DNA of 64,000 nucleotides from Hemerocallis citrina (taxonomy: Eukaryota > Streptophyta > Magnoliopsida > Asparagales > Asphodelaceae): NCBI GenBank assembly GCA_017893485.1, contig CM030361.1, positions 137,782,461-137,846,460 of the forward strand. The letters run 5' to 3'. The notes below the pieces were generated by a model, which was not told where the DNA came from, searched no databases, and worked only from the letters and a program-made list of their open reading frames with translations. This document shows, in pieces, positions 36,214 to 48,211 of this stretch. Both the position numbers and the translations under genes were made by a program. Numbering within the stretch: the first letter of the stretch is position 1; every line of letters starts with the position of its first letter.

Positions 36214-37116
36214 ACCATGAAAACTCCGCACATCACGAATATTTCGGGGCTCAGGCCACTCAGTAATAGCTCGTATCTTTTCTCGGGCAGTGGATACTCC
36301 TCGGGCAGAAACAATAAATCCTAGAAAGATAGTCTGATCGGAGAGTACATTTGGTAGGATTAACATAAAGCTGTTCCTTCCTCAAAATACCTGGTCAAGA
36401 TGTTGTCCAACAGATCGCTGTAAATGAGAATATCATTAAAGTACACCACATGGAACTTGCCTATAAAGGGATGGAGTACTTGCGTCATGATTCTCATAAA
36501 TGTCTTTGGGGCATTCGTCATTCCAAATGGCATGACCATCCATTCATACAGGCCATCATTCGACTTTATGGCGGTCTCCCATTCATCACCAGGACGAACA
36601 CATATTTGGTGGTAGCCACTTTTAAGATCAATCTTGGAAAATATTGTGGCATCAGACATCATATCCAATATGTCATCCAAACGGGGAATGAGAAAACGAT
36701 ACTTTACCGTGATCTTGTTTATGACACGGCTGCCGATACACATACGCCAGGTTCCATCTTTTTTTGGCGCCAATAGAGCGGAAACAGTGAAAGGAAGCTT
36801 TCTCTGATGATCCCTTTGCCAATAACTCATCAACTTGCCTTCTCAACTCAGCATGTTCTGTCGGATTCATCCGATAATGAGGTAAGTTAGGTAGACTCAC
36901 TCTCGGAACCAGATCAATAGCGTGTTGGATGTCACGCAGTGGGGAAAACTGGTTGGGGAGGTCAGCAGGAAATACATCTGCAAATTCCTGTAGGACATGA
37001 GTAACTTGAGGCGGGATGAGTGACTCAGGATCTTTAGGGACTTCTCTCGTTGTGAGTAGAAGAATTGTAGCCCTTTTATCAATTTCTTTCATGAGTTCCT
37101 TTTCTCTCATATACAT
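36214..37116 (-). pseudogene. Gypsy reverse transcriptase, broken, YFND
   Basis: Minus strand: 36673-37116 gives [21 protein letters not shown], and 36360-36833 gives [53 protein letters not shown] and [11 protein letters not shown]. The catalytic YFDD is YFND, so the first active-site Asp is lost. 36133-36366 gives FLGFIVSARGVS and RSFHGLA and runs into the Athila insertion, after which FSKIMAPI resumes at the other side. Frameshifts are near 36370 and 36780. Confidence 0.92.
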
Positions 37117-37167
37117 TACTTCCTTGCTCTTTCTCGAGGAAGTTGGTGTGGTTTCAGCCGGACCAGT

Positions 37168-37500
37168 TCATGGTCTCACGGGTATGAGCTTTATTTTTAG
37201 TCTGTCGTGCTGGAACACACATTGGTTGGATCGACCATATATAGTTACATCATGGTCATATAACCAAGGTCTCCCTAAAATGACTTGACCCACATCCATT
37301 TTGAGCACATCGTACCAAATTTTCTCTTTGTAAGCTTTGAAGTCCATAGAGACCAAACATCGATGTGTTACTTGGAGGGTTGTCGCATCAATCCAAGATA
37401 CTTTGTATGGGCGTGGATGAGGTTTAGCTTTAAGTCCGATCTTAGCTAAAACTGCAGAAGAGACAGCGTTGCGCAGTTCCCACTGTTAACAATCACCTTG
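37168..37500 (-). pseudogene. Gypsy protease region
   Basis: Minus-strand reading gives DVLKMDVGQVILGRPWLYD and IYGRSNQ, the conserved segment after the retropepsin fold. The upstream part with the catalytic Asp lies in 37400-37500 with frame breaks. Confidence 0.75.
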
Positions 37501-37703
37501 CAGTTTTGCCACCTATTGTCGTAAAGGTGTGAAATATAGCAGTACTCTGCCAATTATCTTATTCTTTTGGCTAAGACAAAGCACATCTGACTACATTCAA
37601 GTAAGGTGATTGGATCGACCGAATACAGTGGAGATACTGGTCATCCTCTTCTTTACTGAAGTCATCGCTTTCAATAAGCTCATAGAAAAATTTATTATCG
37701 GTA

Positions 37704-38789
37704 CTATATTGATCCTACTGGGACTGGGACAATTGCCAGCAACATGGCCGTATCCCTTATATTTATAGCACTTAGTAAGAGGATCAACCTTAGAGTAGTC
37801 TTTTTCGGTATTCTTACCCTTATTATCATTTCTAGGTGGATAGAAATTTGAATTAGGCTTGCTGGGATAAGATTTATTAGGGTACTGAGAAGAGGGGGCT
37901 GAGTCCTAGAGGGGTCAGTGGAGGTCATTCTAAAGGAATGATCTCTCAAATTGCTGGATTTACAATGAGAACTTACTTTAAGGGAATCCATATCGAGGAC
38001 ACGGGTATAAGCTGCGGCCAAGGAGTCCATATTTCTATGAATTAGTTCGTTCCTAAGATCGGCTCGTAATCCAGCTCTGAACTTATAGAGAGTTTGCTCT
38101 TCGCTCTCTTTACCTAAGACATTGCACCGAATGAGGAAGTCATAGAACTTATCCACATACTCTTGGGTGGATTTGCTTTCCTGATAGAGTTGATTCTACG
38201 AATCAAGCATTCAGGTGTGTAAAGACAGGGGCTCATATCTCTCAGTGAGCTTTTCTTTCATGGCCTCTTTCATGGCCTCCCAAGTAGCTATGGGTGCCAT
38301 GCATCAGCCTCTACATGCATGTTCAAAATTGGTCCAGTGTTGCTGAGCCTTCTCAGTTAATTTCATTGTGACAAATTTGACCTTCAGGACTTCGCTCATG
38401 TCAAACCACACGAAGTAGTGGTTCATGGCACGGATCTAATCGAGATAAGCTTGGGGTTCCATACGGCCTTCAAAGTGGGGAACGTCAGCCTTAACGTTCT
38501 TTTTGTATTGTTCATCAGGGTCACGATCTTGATGTCGGCCGTCACGATAATTTTCTTGAGAGATCTGACGATGAAGCTCATGGACAACAATTTAATTTAA
38601 TTCCACTTGCTTAAGCCTCTGATTAATATTGACAAGAGTTGCTTGAATAACAGTTAGGATAGTGAAAATATCAGGGTTGTCCATCTCAGTTCGGGGAGGG
38701 GCTCGCGGAAGTCTAGGGTTCCTAATTGGATGGTGTGGGAGGGACAAGAAAAGCTCTTTAGGATATGTGATGGTGCTGCGAAGATGCAT
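37704..38789 (-). pseudogene. Gypsy Gag, broken
   Basis: The N-terminus is seen at 38592-38789 (IQATLVNINQRLKQVE). The gag domain tail is at 37704-38156 (FYDFLIRCNVLGKESEEQTLYK, FRAGLRADLRNEL). Near 37729-37771 another frame reads CYKYKGYGHVAGNC, a zinc knuckle whose second Cys has become Tyr. The middle (38160-38590) is shifted. It is upstream of the protease, as expected. Confidence 0.85.
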
Positions 38790-38983
38790 TCATCAATGAT
38801 AGAAAACTAGGGATCGTGTGTTTGCTGAAATTTGGAGAAATGTTCTAAATGCACTTAAGTTTTTTTTCCCTTTCTAAAATGATCTAAAAGAAAGAAAGAA
38901 AAATTAAAAAACTCCAAAACGATCCTAAATTAATGTAAAAATTATGACTAAATGATGCAAGAACTAGGGTTTTAAAAACCTTC

Positions 38984-38995
38984 GCTCTAATACCA
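38984..38995 (-). other. Primer binding site, initiator tRNA-Met type
   Basis: The minus strand reads TGGTATTAGAGC, three bases inside the 5' LTR. It is one base different from the usual TGGTATCAGAGC. Confidence 0.88.
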
Positions 38996-38998
38996 AAA

Positions 38999-39980
38999 TG
39001 ATGTAAACTTAACCCTAAATAGAGAATTTCCAAGAATTTTAAAGGATTAAATTTACCAATATGTAATGCAAATTAAGTTAGAAATTATTACTATCAATAC
39101 GGAGATTGGCTTGCAGCTGTTGGTGATGGAGCTGGTCGGAATGTAGCAAGGTTGGGCAGCGTTATGGCAGCAAGGTGAAGGGGTGAAGAGGAGTCAGTTT
39201 CGGCGACTGTTGGGGATCGGGCGTGTGCGGGTATGGAGGCAGTGGGGAGTATGTTGGTCGGGTATGATGGTATGGTGGGTTGTAGGTGGAAGGAAGGCTT
39301 CAGGTTGGCGGATGTGGCTTTGTGGCAGCTTCAAGTGGTGCAGTCGAAAGGCTTCAGGGATGATGTCGACGGGATTCAGGTGGGGTTGCGGTTGATGAGG
39401 GAGGGCCATTGGGTGCGGGGTGACGGCAGGGGAATCTTGGGGGAGAGGCTGCGAGGATCAGTCGGACGAAGGTGATGGAGGGCGGTGATTCTGGTGGTGG
39501 TCGCGAGGCGCTGCGGAAGGGGAGAGGGTCGGGGATGGGTTTCAGTTGCGAAGAGAGAAGAAGAAGAAGGAGAGAGAGGGTTTAGGGTGTTAAGTAATTT
39601 GAGGATTATGGCTTGGGATTTTAATTTGGGGATTTGGGGGTAGTTTTAGAGTTCATCACAAACCCTAAAATTGTATCTCAATGTCTCACACAAAAAGATT
39701 AATGAAAAGCAAAACTCAATCACAGTAAATTTTTTAAAATCAAGAATAGCATATTTTCTCATTATTCTCAAGGCCTATATATAGACTCAAAATAAATCTT
39801 GATAGAAATCTTAAAAAATTCTAAAATCTCAAAAATTGTCTAATAAATAAAAGAAAATGGTGCAAATCGCAAAACTACTAAATATGGCTATAATTGTCAA
39901 AAACAAAATACTAAACTAATAAAGTATCGTCCCTACGCTGATAGAAACGCCCGAATCGTCTTGAACCAATGTCCTCATCA
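38999..39980 (-). repeat. 5' LTR of the gypsy element
   Basis: A direct repeat of 23001-24280 with a deletion of about 300 bases near its start. It ends CATCA immediately before the CTTTT duplication. Confidence 0.92.
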
Positions 39981-39985
39981 CTTTT

Positions 39986-40230
39986 AGCCCTTAGAGATTT
40001 ACTTCTTACTCTGTTAAGCAGGCATGTAATTTATATGAGAATGGCAATCTGAACAAGTTAGTGGATGAATCCCTGAACCACGATGAGTAAGCCCCAGGAA
40101 GTGAACAAAGTAGTCAACTTTCCTCTTTCTTTGCACTCAGTCTACAGTGGCTGCCTGGCCAACCGCCAAACATTGATGAGGTTGCAGATGTTTCTCTCCA
40201 GCGTATGAACCCAAAGTGGAACCACCCCAT
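39986..40230 (+). pseudogene. Possible receptor-like kinase remnant
   Basis: Conceptual translation gives VKQACNLYENGNLNKLVDESL and, in another frame, MNPKWNHPMRPTF. This resembles the C-lobe of plant receptor-like kinases (W.LYE.g.l..lvD.sL ... P..RP). Stops and frame changes are frequent and no catalytic motifs are present. It borders the gypsy insertion, so it may be the tail of an old host gene. Confidence 0.4.
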
Positions 40231-40476
40231 GAGACCTACCTTCATAATTCTGCAACAGAGTTCAAGGGGATACCTCTCTCTCTACGGTATTACTGATGCA
40301 ACTATTTCAGTTAGATATTTCAGCTTACCGATGAGATTGATGAATGTCACATGATTAAATGAATGAAAAAAATAAACTTGTAAGGGATAGAGTGGTAGCT
40401 GTACGCATAGAATGATGTGTAAGTATTACATACTTTTAAAATGAAAAATTATATCATACAATTTCTAAGTAATTAG

Positions 40477-40747
40477 TGTTGGATATATAGGTATATTCTC
40501 AATATAATAGAATATTATTGTGTATAATGTTCTATGGGGCAACACGTGCTTTGCACGTGTTATCTGTTTAATTGTTGGACCGGGTTGAGTGGGCATAAAG
40601 CCCAGTACCCTAAACCCAGTTCATCTCATATAAAAGCTGGTCTAGAGGTAGTGCTCTGTGATATTCCAATATTGATAAGCAGGGTATAATATCTTAAGCG
40701 GCTATGAGATAAACCCTAACCCTAATTACTCATCTTGATCTCTAACA
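40477..40747 (+). repeat. 5' LTR of the decayed copia
   Basis: A 271-bp LTR beginning TGTTGGATATATAGG and ending CTCTAACA. It has a TATA box (TATAAAAG at 40630-40637) and a CACGTG-like pair (aacacgtgctttgcacgtgtt). Confidence 0.92.
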
Positions 40748-42600
40748 ATCTTAAGATATTAACAATTAAAAATACTGAGATTGAGAGAGAGAAAGGGTTC
40801 GTCGAAATCACCGTTTGTCGGGATCTCGTCGTCGTCGTTGTCGTCGCCAACCGTCACCATCTCCGGCGTCGACATCCGCCGCCGCAGACATCCCTGGTGT
40901 AGCCGCAAGCCACATCCCAGCCCGCTCAGTCCTTGTTTTCTCTCTCTTCCCGAGTGCAAACAGAGAACGGGTGGGTGTGGGGGTAGGTGAGATCCAAACT
41001 CCCTATTTGTAGATCTTGATGTTTGGTGGTTGGAATCTTGGACTTGATCCAGATCCCAGTAATTCCAAAGGATCATTCACGGGTTAGCTGTTCGGATTTG
41101 GTGTGGAGGTTAAATCCGGTGTTTGGTGTTTTGTTTGTTTTGTATGGATTAGATCTGGTGTGTTTGATTGGTGTTTGGGTTGAGAACGGGACCTACTGCA
41201 GGGACTTGATCTGACCCTTCACTACTCTTGATTTTCATCAAGGTTCGGTCCATTCTAAACTCAATTATTTTCTCTTTACTAAATTACATAAGTAGTAATT
41301 ATTTAGAAAAGAACTCTATTGTTTAGAATCTATTGTTTATTCCTTTGCGACGGAAAAACATAATCGTCCGTACGAGGTTTCTAAATTAAAGGGATTCAAA
41401 AGAGCCGAATTTAACAAGTTGGAAAGTGAAAAACTCAGTAAGAGATGTGGATGTAATTGCTGGAGATAGTGCGAGCAATGAGGATGATGTTTGGACTAGA
41501 TCCAAATATATTTGGACTGGATCAGATCTAAAATTAAAGATAAGTTCTTTACCTGCATATATATATTTTAATTATCTGTTGTTGCTAAGTGCAAAAGTTT
41601 TAAAACCGTGTTGATCATTGGTTAATTAAATACAAGTTTGAATAACTGTTTTGGCTATGTGCTAAGGATCAAATATATATTTTGATAAGTTAAACTGTAT
41701 ATTATGACTATAAAATTGAATCTCCAATTAAGTTGTTGTGAATTAGATAGTGCTAATAATTTGTTTAATTGACTAATCTTTAACGATTTGATGAATGTAG
41801 GAACTTCAAAGTTACTTACAAATTGTGTGTATTGGAGACGATGGATTTGCATCATGGTATGATAAGTCTGCACTACGCAGGCTTCTCCATCGAATTTAGA
41901 AAACACTTCTAACTTGAAGTGTCAGTATGATCTATTCTAATCTTTCTTAGTATTTTCATGTGATGAATGTGTTAACGTTTTGTGCGTTTGATCATATGAT
42001 TGAGAGTTTTAGATCATAGTTATTCTCGCTTTGGAAAACTAGCATGTTTAATGTTGTTATGTGTTTTATCATACTATGTGTATAGATATTTTGACAAATC
42101 CATTGTCTGCAGTTTGTGTGAGATTATATATTTGCTTCTCTCATTAAAATAAATAAATGATGCATAAGATCTGTAACAAATGTCCGTAACTTAGATAAGA
42201 GCATTTTGTAATGCAGCATATGACTTCATTAGTTACGTTTTGTTCTTTCTCATTCATTGTACTGTATGTGTAAAATTGAATTATAAAATATTGATCATTA
42301 TCTCGTTTAGCGTTTCGAAGATGATGAAGAACGAATAAAGGAAAATATAGCTCAATGTGTTTGAGCAAGTGGACATTGTTAGAATCACTAGGGAAAGCAA
42401 ACAAATTTGTAAAACATGGTAGAGTAATTTTGTTTTAACTCTTATAATGTGCATATATTGTCAATCACATGTATAAGTTGAGTTTAACAAATGAGACAAT
42501 TAATAATAATAGTTCTAATTGTGTTTAGTTCCTAAACATAGCATAATTGGGTAGGATTTGAGAACTATATATTAAATTGTTTGTTCTTGTTAAAACTCAT
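40748..42600. other. Decayed copia leader and gag region, no ORF
   Basis: 40770-41000 is GC-rich and pyrimidine/purine biased (cgtcgtcgtcgttgtcgtcg). The rest is AT-rich. I see no recognisable gag. Confidence 0.5.
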
Positions 42601-42699
42601 AACTCTACTAAATGACACTCCATTAAATATGAAAAATATGAAAGTTGTGCTCAGATTATGATCACTAGAAAATTATTTTATATGGTCTCTAGGAGAACA

Positions 42700-44870
42700 C
42701 AACTTCTTGAATCAATACATTTTGATATTTGTGATCTCAGTAGCTTTGTGACTAGATGAGAGAATAATAGGTCAGAAGTATTTAGTCACCTATGTAGATG
42801 ATTATTGAATGTTTTTCATACATAAATGGAGGATGTAGCACTCACTATTTTGATGAATTAAAATCTAGTTAAATGCTAAAAATCAAGGGTTCAGTGTTGA
42901 TGGAGGTGGTGAATATGTTTAATAATTTTAGAGTAATTTGCATTTGGCATAATCTCTAGTGCACTATATTTACCATTGTCAAACAGTATTGATAAAGTTA
43001 GAATCAAACACTCAGTGAAATGTTGAATTCTATGTTATTGACTGTTAGTTTGACTTTGAGTAATTATGAGTGATGTTATATTATCAATCATATTTCTAAT
43101 TTGAAACCACACTCTAAGTTACTTACACCTTGTAGATTAACGGTATAAAAACACAATTAATTTTGTTAAAGTAAAAAATGTGGTATGATACATTTGTTAA
43201 AGTACATGATCCCAAAAGGTCTAAAGTAGGACCTATAACAAATATTTGTGTATACTTAGAAAGTGCAGAATGTGGTTCTATGGACAGTTTTGGATCTATC
43301 TAATTTGGGTTAGTAGAATCTGGACTTGCAAAGTTCTTTGACGATGTGTTCATCAAAGACAAATCTATGAAATTATCAGTCTTACTGTCACGGTCAATGA
43401 TTCACAGTCTGAATTAAGAACCAGTCTTACTGACACTTAAACTTGAATGAAAAATGAGCTAAGAAGAGTCTTTAGTAGACAATGAGATAATTTTGTGTCA
43501 TACAATAATACTTTAAATTAGTTGACCTGCCAAAATGGGCTAAAACTATAGTAAGTAAGTGGGGTTTTGTAGAAGAAACTTAATTTTGATTGTTCAGTAG
43601 CAATTTTAATGCTTTTTAGTAGCTAACAGATTGACTGAGAAAAATGAGGTAGATTTATTTGATGTCTACTCACATGTTTATCATATTACTACAATAAGTA
43701 TTCTTCTTACCTTTACATCTATCCGAAAATTTGTTATACATAAAGGATATTTTAAAAGTTTTGTACTTGATATTTTGTACTGAATAGTTTTATACTGGAA
43801 AGTTTTGAACTAATATGTTTAGTGAACAAGATTTACAATTTAGTAAAATCAGCGTATGCTTTAAAACATGTAATATAGCTAATGTATAAATAATTTGACA
43901 AATTTCTCAAAGAGCCTAGTATATGAATTAAGTAATTCAGATCAGTGCCTTAACTTTGTGGTGTGCCAAATATAATGACTATTATTTACTTGGTTTTATT
44001 GACATACTTGTTGATTGAAAGTGACATCTCTATTATAAATGGAGTTAAATTGTGTTATCTAAATAAATTTAGCATGAAACATCTAAGTGTTGTGGTCACC
44101 ATATTATGTATAAGGGTGAGTTTTGGTTGGTAAGGAATAACCCTTAGTCAAACTAGATAAATCAGTAATGTGTTTCAAAAGTGGGGATATAGTGATTGAA
44201 AGTGTGTTTTGAAACACCTTATGATTATGATAAAAAGGTTGACACCTAATGATGGTGCAACTATGAGACATGTTGAAAGTCTCATGTATACAAAGATCTG
44301 CACTAAAAAAAGGACATAGCCTTTGAGGTAGGTATGATCTGCAGACTCACTAATAATCCCATACACATTTGAGTGCCCTAAGAGGCTAATGAGATACCTG
44401 AGTGGTACTCAAGAGTTTGCTTTGTGCTACTCAAAGTTTAGTGAAAGTCGACAACTAGTGGATATGCGTTTATACTAGGAGGAGCAGAAAAATTATGGAG
44501 ATTAATAGGCAAACAAGCATTGCGTTTTCATCCAAGAAATCAGACCTCTATGTATTATCCTCTGCAAGGAAAGAGGCTGAGTGGATTGAATGACTTATTT
44601 CTAATCATCCATTTGAGAAGTTTAATGTAAATTCTCTAATTCTGTTATGCGACTATCAAGCTATAATGCATTGTAGCTCATAACTCACTCTATAATAGTA
44701 AGAGGAGTATATTAAGGCTGAATGAAGCCTAGTTGAACTGTCTCATAGATAAAGTGCAATTGTGACAGGTATAGCCAATGCTCTTGCTAAGAGACTTGAA
44801 AGTGATCTAATTATCAAAACTGTGTAGAAATTGAGTTAAAAGCTATTGAGTCAAAAGCTTTAACATCCAA
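42700..44870 (+). pseudogene. Copia pol remnants
   Basis: Fragments in all three plus-strand frames. An integrase or reverse transcriptase-like segment lies near 42765-42800, and an RNase H region at 44385-44650 has RYLSGTQEF, a serine/lysine-rich SSKKSD segment, EAEWIE and LLCDYQAI. The order agrees with copia pol, but stop codons and frame changes occur every few dozen codons. Confidence 0.7.
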
Positions 44871-45854
44871 GTTGTTTTGAGATTTAGAATCCAATTGGAG
44901 CCATAGAAAAGTTCAAATTGAAGCATCAATTTTAGGCAGTTGACATGCTTTAGATAATTTGAAAAGTTCTATGTAAATTCTGTTAATATATAACTTCATT
45001 CCAATTTTGATGATACTATATATTTTCATAATTTACTTTGATTCATCTCAATATTCCAAAAGAAAGCATGAAAACTGGTCGATGTGTTTCCGATGTTTAG
45101 AATTACTGTTATATCATTCCAATTTTGATGATACAATTCTTTTATGGATTCATGTTTCATTCCAATTTTGATGATTCAGAATTAACCATAATTGATTTAA
45201 CTGTTCTATCAATCCAATATGAAATATAGTATAGTTCTTGTGCAGAAACTATAATAGTTTTTGTTTTTTATTTTGTTAAAGAAACTTGATTGTGATGCTT
45301 ACGTTACATTTTGCTAAGCTATCGTTGAATTGTACTAAGTTCTTTAGTAGAACCAGATAATATTTATGAAATTTGCTAGAATTCTTAGAGATGTGTCTCT
45401 TAATATTTTTGTTTTCAATAAGCTAGCAAAGATGGAGGAGTTGAATCTGCCAACATAGATTTCAAAATAACGATTTGCTCAAAATGGAAGAGTAAACATA
45501 AAGCAGTTTGCAAGGATATAGTTTTGGTTTATTTCTCTGAAGAATAACTTTGTCACTTGCTTGATAAAACTTCTTTTGAGTTTAAGACTATTGTGTTCAT
45601 GAGCTTAAAACTCATATTTTGTTCTCGAAGTTTATCTGCTTTGGTTGATTTTGAAACTATGACATGTTTCTCTGGTTGGTTTAGTTATTGTGAACTATTC
45701 GGTTTTGATATGATCTTTGAACTATTTGATTATTTTGGTTTAGTCTCATTTGAACTATTCGAGTTATAATTGATTTAGTCTATGAACTGTATTATTTTGT
45801 GAGTCAATGATTTAACGGGGCATTGCCTAATATATTGAGAATATAGGAGGAGAT

Positions 45855-46123
45855 TGTTAGATATATAGGTATATTCTCAATATAATAGAATATTAATGTA
45901 TAATGTTCTATGGGGCAACACGTGCTTTGCACGTGTTATCTATTTAGTTGTTGGACCGGGTTGGGTGGGCATAAAGCCCAGTACCCTAAACTCAATTCAT
46001 CTCATATAAAAGCTAGTCTAGAGGTAGTGCTCTGTGATATTCCAATACTGATAAGCAGGGTATAATATCTTAAGCGGCTATGAGATAAACCCTAACCCTA
46101 ATTACTCATCTTGATTTCTAACA
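45855..46123 (+). repeat. 3' LTR of the decayed copia
   Basis: A 269-bp near copy of the 5' LTR, with about 11 differences counted by eye, ending TTTCTAACA before the ATTAG duplication. Confidence 0.92.
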
Positions 46124-46128
46124 ATTAG

Positions 46129-47989
46129 AACATCTGTTCTTCAGATAAGAAGATTAATTAGATGATCATCTATATTACCTGCTCTTGTATTGAACGACGT
46201 TGCATTTTGCATATAACCTAATCCTGATGTTAGGAATAAATAGGAGAAGTGATCATTTTGATATTATATGATGGATATGTACTATTCCTGATGTGTGATT
46301 CCTATATACTTTTTTTTAAAACTTACAATGACGAAGTAATTACGATATCTCTTTACGAAACACGCAGATTACAGTTTGTCCTGCATATTACCTGTTTTAG
46401 TTTTGAATGACGTTGTGTGATGCATATGAACTAATCCCGATGTTCGGAATAGATGGGAGAAGTGATCATTTTTTTTGCTTATGAACTATTCGTGATGTTA
46501 GGAATATTAGGAATACATGGGAGAAGTGAGGATGATTTGATGAGCACTACGGATTCCGGAATTTTGGAAAGCTTACTGTTATTATTTAGTACTGCGGCTC
46601 TCAATTTTTAGCAGAAATTTAATGAAATGGCATATTGTCTTGTTCGATATGAAAAGATGTCGTTCGCTATATGCACAAGTAGCCTATCAAAACTTTCAAG
46701 TCATAAATGGAACTTGAATCGTGTCATGTTTAATCACGACCTGCACCTTATTTGTTTCTTGATAATATATTTTCTATAGAACATTCTTTTATATTTCTCG
46801 GATTAACTTCAATATGAATGCATCAGTGTGCTAGTTTGATTACAGGTTCGGAGGGAAACAAGGTATATCGGTTTAAATGTAGTGTGTATATCTTTTCTAA
46901 ATTATGGAACTTGGGTCTGGTCTTTGAGTTTGTGAACCAGTAGTATCATTCCTGGACTTAATAGAATTCATATGACTAAGAAGTACATTTATCTAACAAC
47001 AGTTTGTCACTGAAGTTGCAAATCTATCCAAATCAAATGTGACCATATGCACTGTTGGTTTTATTACAGTGTCGAGAGAAATAGTGCCATTTAGTCTTAT
47101 TTTTTAATGAATAAAATTGATTAAGGTCGCCAAATTATTGAGACTATTCCTTCACACATTTCTTGGATTATTGGACTATCTTTTATAGTAGAAACGGGTC
47201 CTCTGATTCTGTTTATATCAATGGGGATCTGTTATCTCCAATAAATTTGCAATCATGGACGTTATATGTAGGGATTCTGAAAGCAGCAGCACTCAATACA
47301 GACTATTAAGCTAGTTGGATTTGAGACTATTACTATACGCTATCGCGTGGATTACAGGACTATCTTTGAGATCTTACAGTAGAAGGGGTCCTCTGCTGAC
47401 TGTTTAAATAAATGTCCCGAGGTGAACTTATTGGATAATAGTAAACCCAGTGACACTATTTCGAGATTTGATTCTTAGAAATTTGGATTGAGTAAGATTA
47501 GGCATTACCCTTGTGGATACAGTTATGTTTTCAACAGCAGCATGTCAATCAGTCCGAAGATTCTAATATATCGTTCAGAAGATTACATAAAATTACAGAT
47601 GTCATATGCAATGTTGCCATTGCTGTCTTGTTATAGTGCAAATGGCCCGAGGTGAACTTATAGGATAATAGCAAACCCATCGGCACTATTTCGAGATTTG
47701 ATTCTTAGATATTTGGATTGGGTAAGATTAGGCATTACCCTTGTGGATACAATTATGTTTCCAACAGCAGCATGTCAATCAATTCGAAGATTCTAATATA
47801 TCGTTAACAAGATTACAGATGTTGATGCTCCTGTTATTAGGGTGTGGGAGCAACATATCATATGATGAGTTCGATTTTTTAGGGGGATGGACAGATCTCA
47901 GCCGTAGATCTAGATCTGATGTGAGGTAGCGCCATTGCGGTCGGCCGCTGAATTCCTGCACAAAGCCCAGAAACACCTGGAGTTTTTCC
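46129..47989. repeat. Degenerate direct repeats, no gene
   Basis: 46190-46260 and 46405-46460 share cctgatgttaggaata and gggagaagtgatcattt words. A 160-base block at about 47414-47575 (cccgaggtgaacttattgga ... aatatatcgtt) recurs at 47646-47808 with some 10 per cent differences, a spacing of about 230. Related words (ctgactgttcaaataaatgg) occur at 59960-60200, beyond the hAT/copia cluster. ORFs are short and unrecognised. Confidence 0.6.
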
Positions 47990-48121
47990 CAGGGCCGGAC
48001 CTGGCCCAGGGCGGGCTGGGCGATCGCCCACGGCCCAATTCTGATGAGGGGCACAAAATTTTGTAAGTATAATGGGTCTGTAACAATTAAATTAATTAAT
48101 ATTTGAACTAGAAAAGCAAAA

Positions 48122-48199
48122 GGTCTTCTAGTGTAGTTGGTTAGAGTACCTATTTAGTAACTGGGATGGGATGTCTTTAGTTCAACACTCAACAAGATC
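48122..48199 (+). pseudogene. tRNA-Thr(AGU)-like sequence or SINE head
   Basis: A 78-base cloverleaf-like sequence. The acceptor arms ggtctt (48122-48127) and aagatc (48194-48199) pair. An A box-like tagtgtagttggttagagtac follows. The anticodon stem ccuau/cuggg (four of five pairs) encloses the loop TTAGTAA with anticodon AGT. The B box is agttcaacact, departing from GTTCGAATCC. A T run follows at once, like a pol III terminator. It lies inside the hAT left part. A degraded tRNA gene or the head of a SINE fit equally well. Confidence 0.5.
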
Positions 48200-48211
48200 A
48201 ATTTTTTTTTT

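Larger units (their letters stand above)
23001..39980 (-). mobile_element. Ty3/gypsy retrotransposon, TSD CTTTT, split by Athila element
   Basis: LTRs are at 23001-24280 and 38999-39980 and the duplication CTTTT at 22996-23000 and 39981-39985. On the minus strand a primer site TGGTATTAGAGC (38984-38995) lies just inside the 5' LTR, matching initiator tRNA-Met usage. Coding order on the minus strand is Gag, protease, reverse transcriptase, RNase H, integrase, which is the Ty3/gypsy order. The pol gene is cut after FHGLA by a 9.8 kb Athila-type insertion. All ORFs are broken. Without the inserts the element is about 7.1 kb. Confidence 0.93.
40477..46123 (+). mobile_element. Ty1/copia element with decayed coding region, TSD ATTAG
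   Basis: LTRs are at 40477-40747 and 45855-46123; ATTAG is at 40472-40476 and 46124-46128. A purine-rich atataggaggagat precedes the 3' LTR. Traces of copia pol exist (LVTYVDDY near 42780, RYLSGTQEFALCY near 44390, then an SSKKSDLYVLSSARKEAEW-like RNase H segment near 44530), but stops occur throughout. No clear primer site follows the 5' LTR. The LTRs differ by only about 4 per cent by eye. Confidence 0.9.

Noticed and set aside
40748..40770. Primer binding site in the decayed copia
   Set aside because: The sequence atcttaagatattaacaat does not match the tRNA-Met site or another tRNA end that I recognise.
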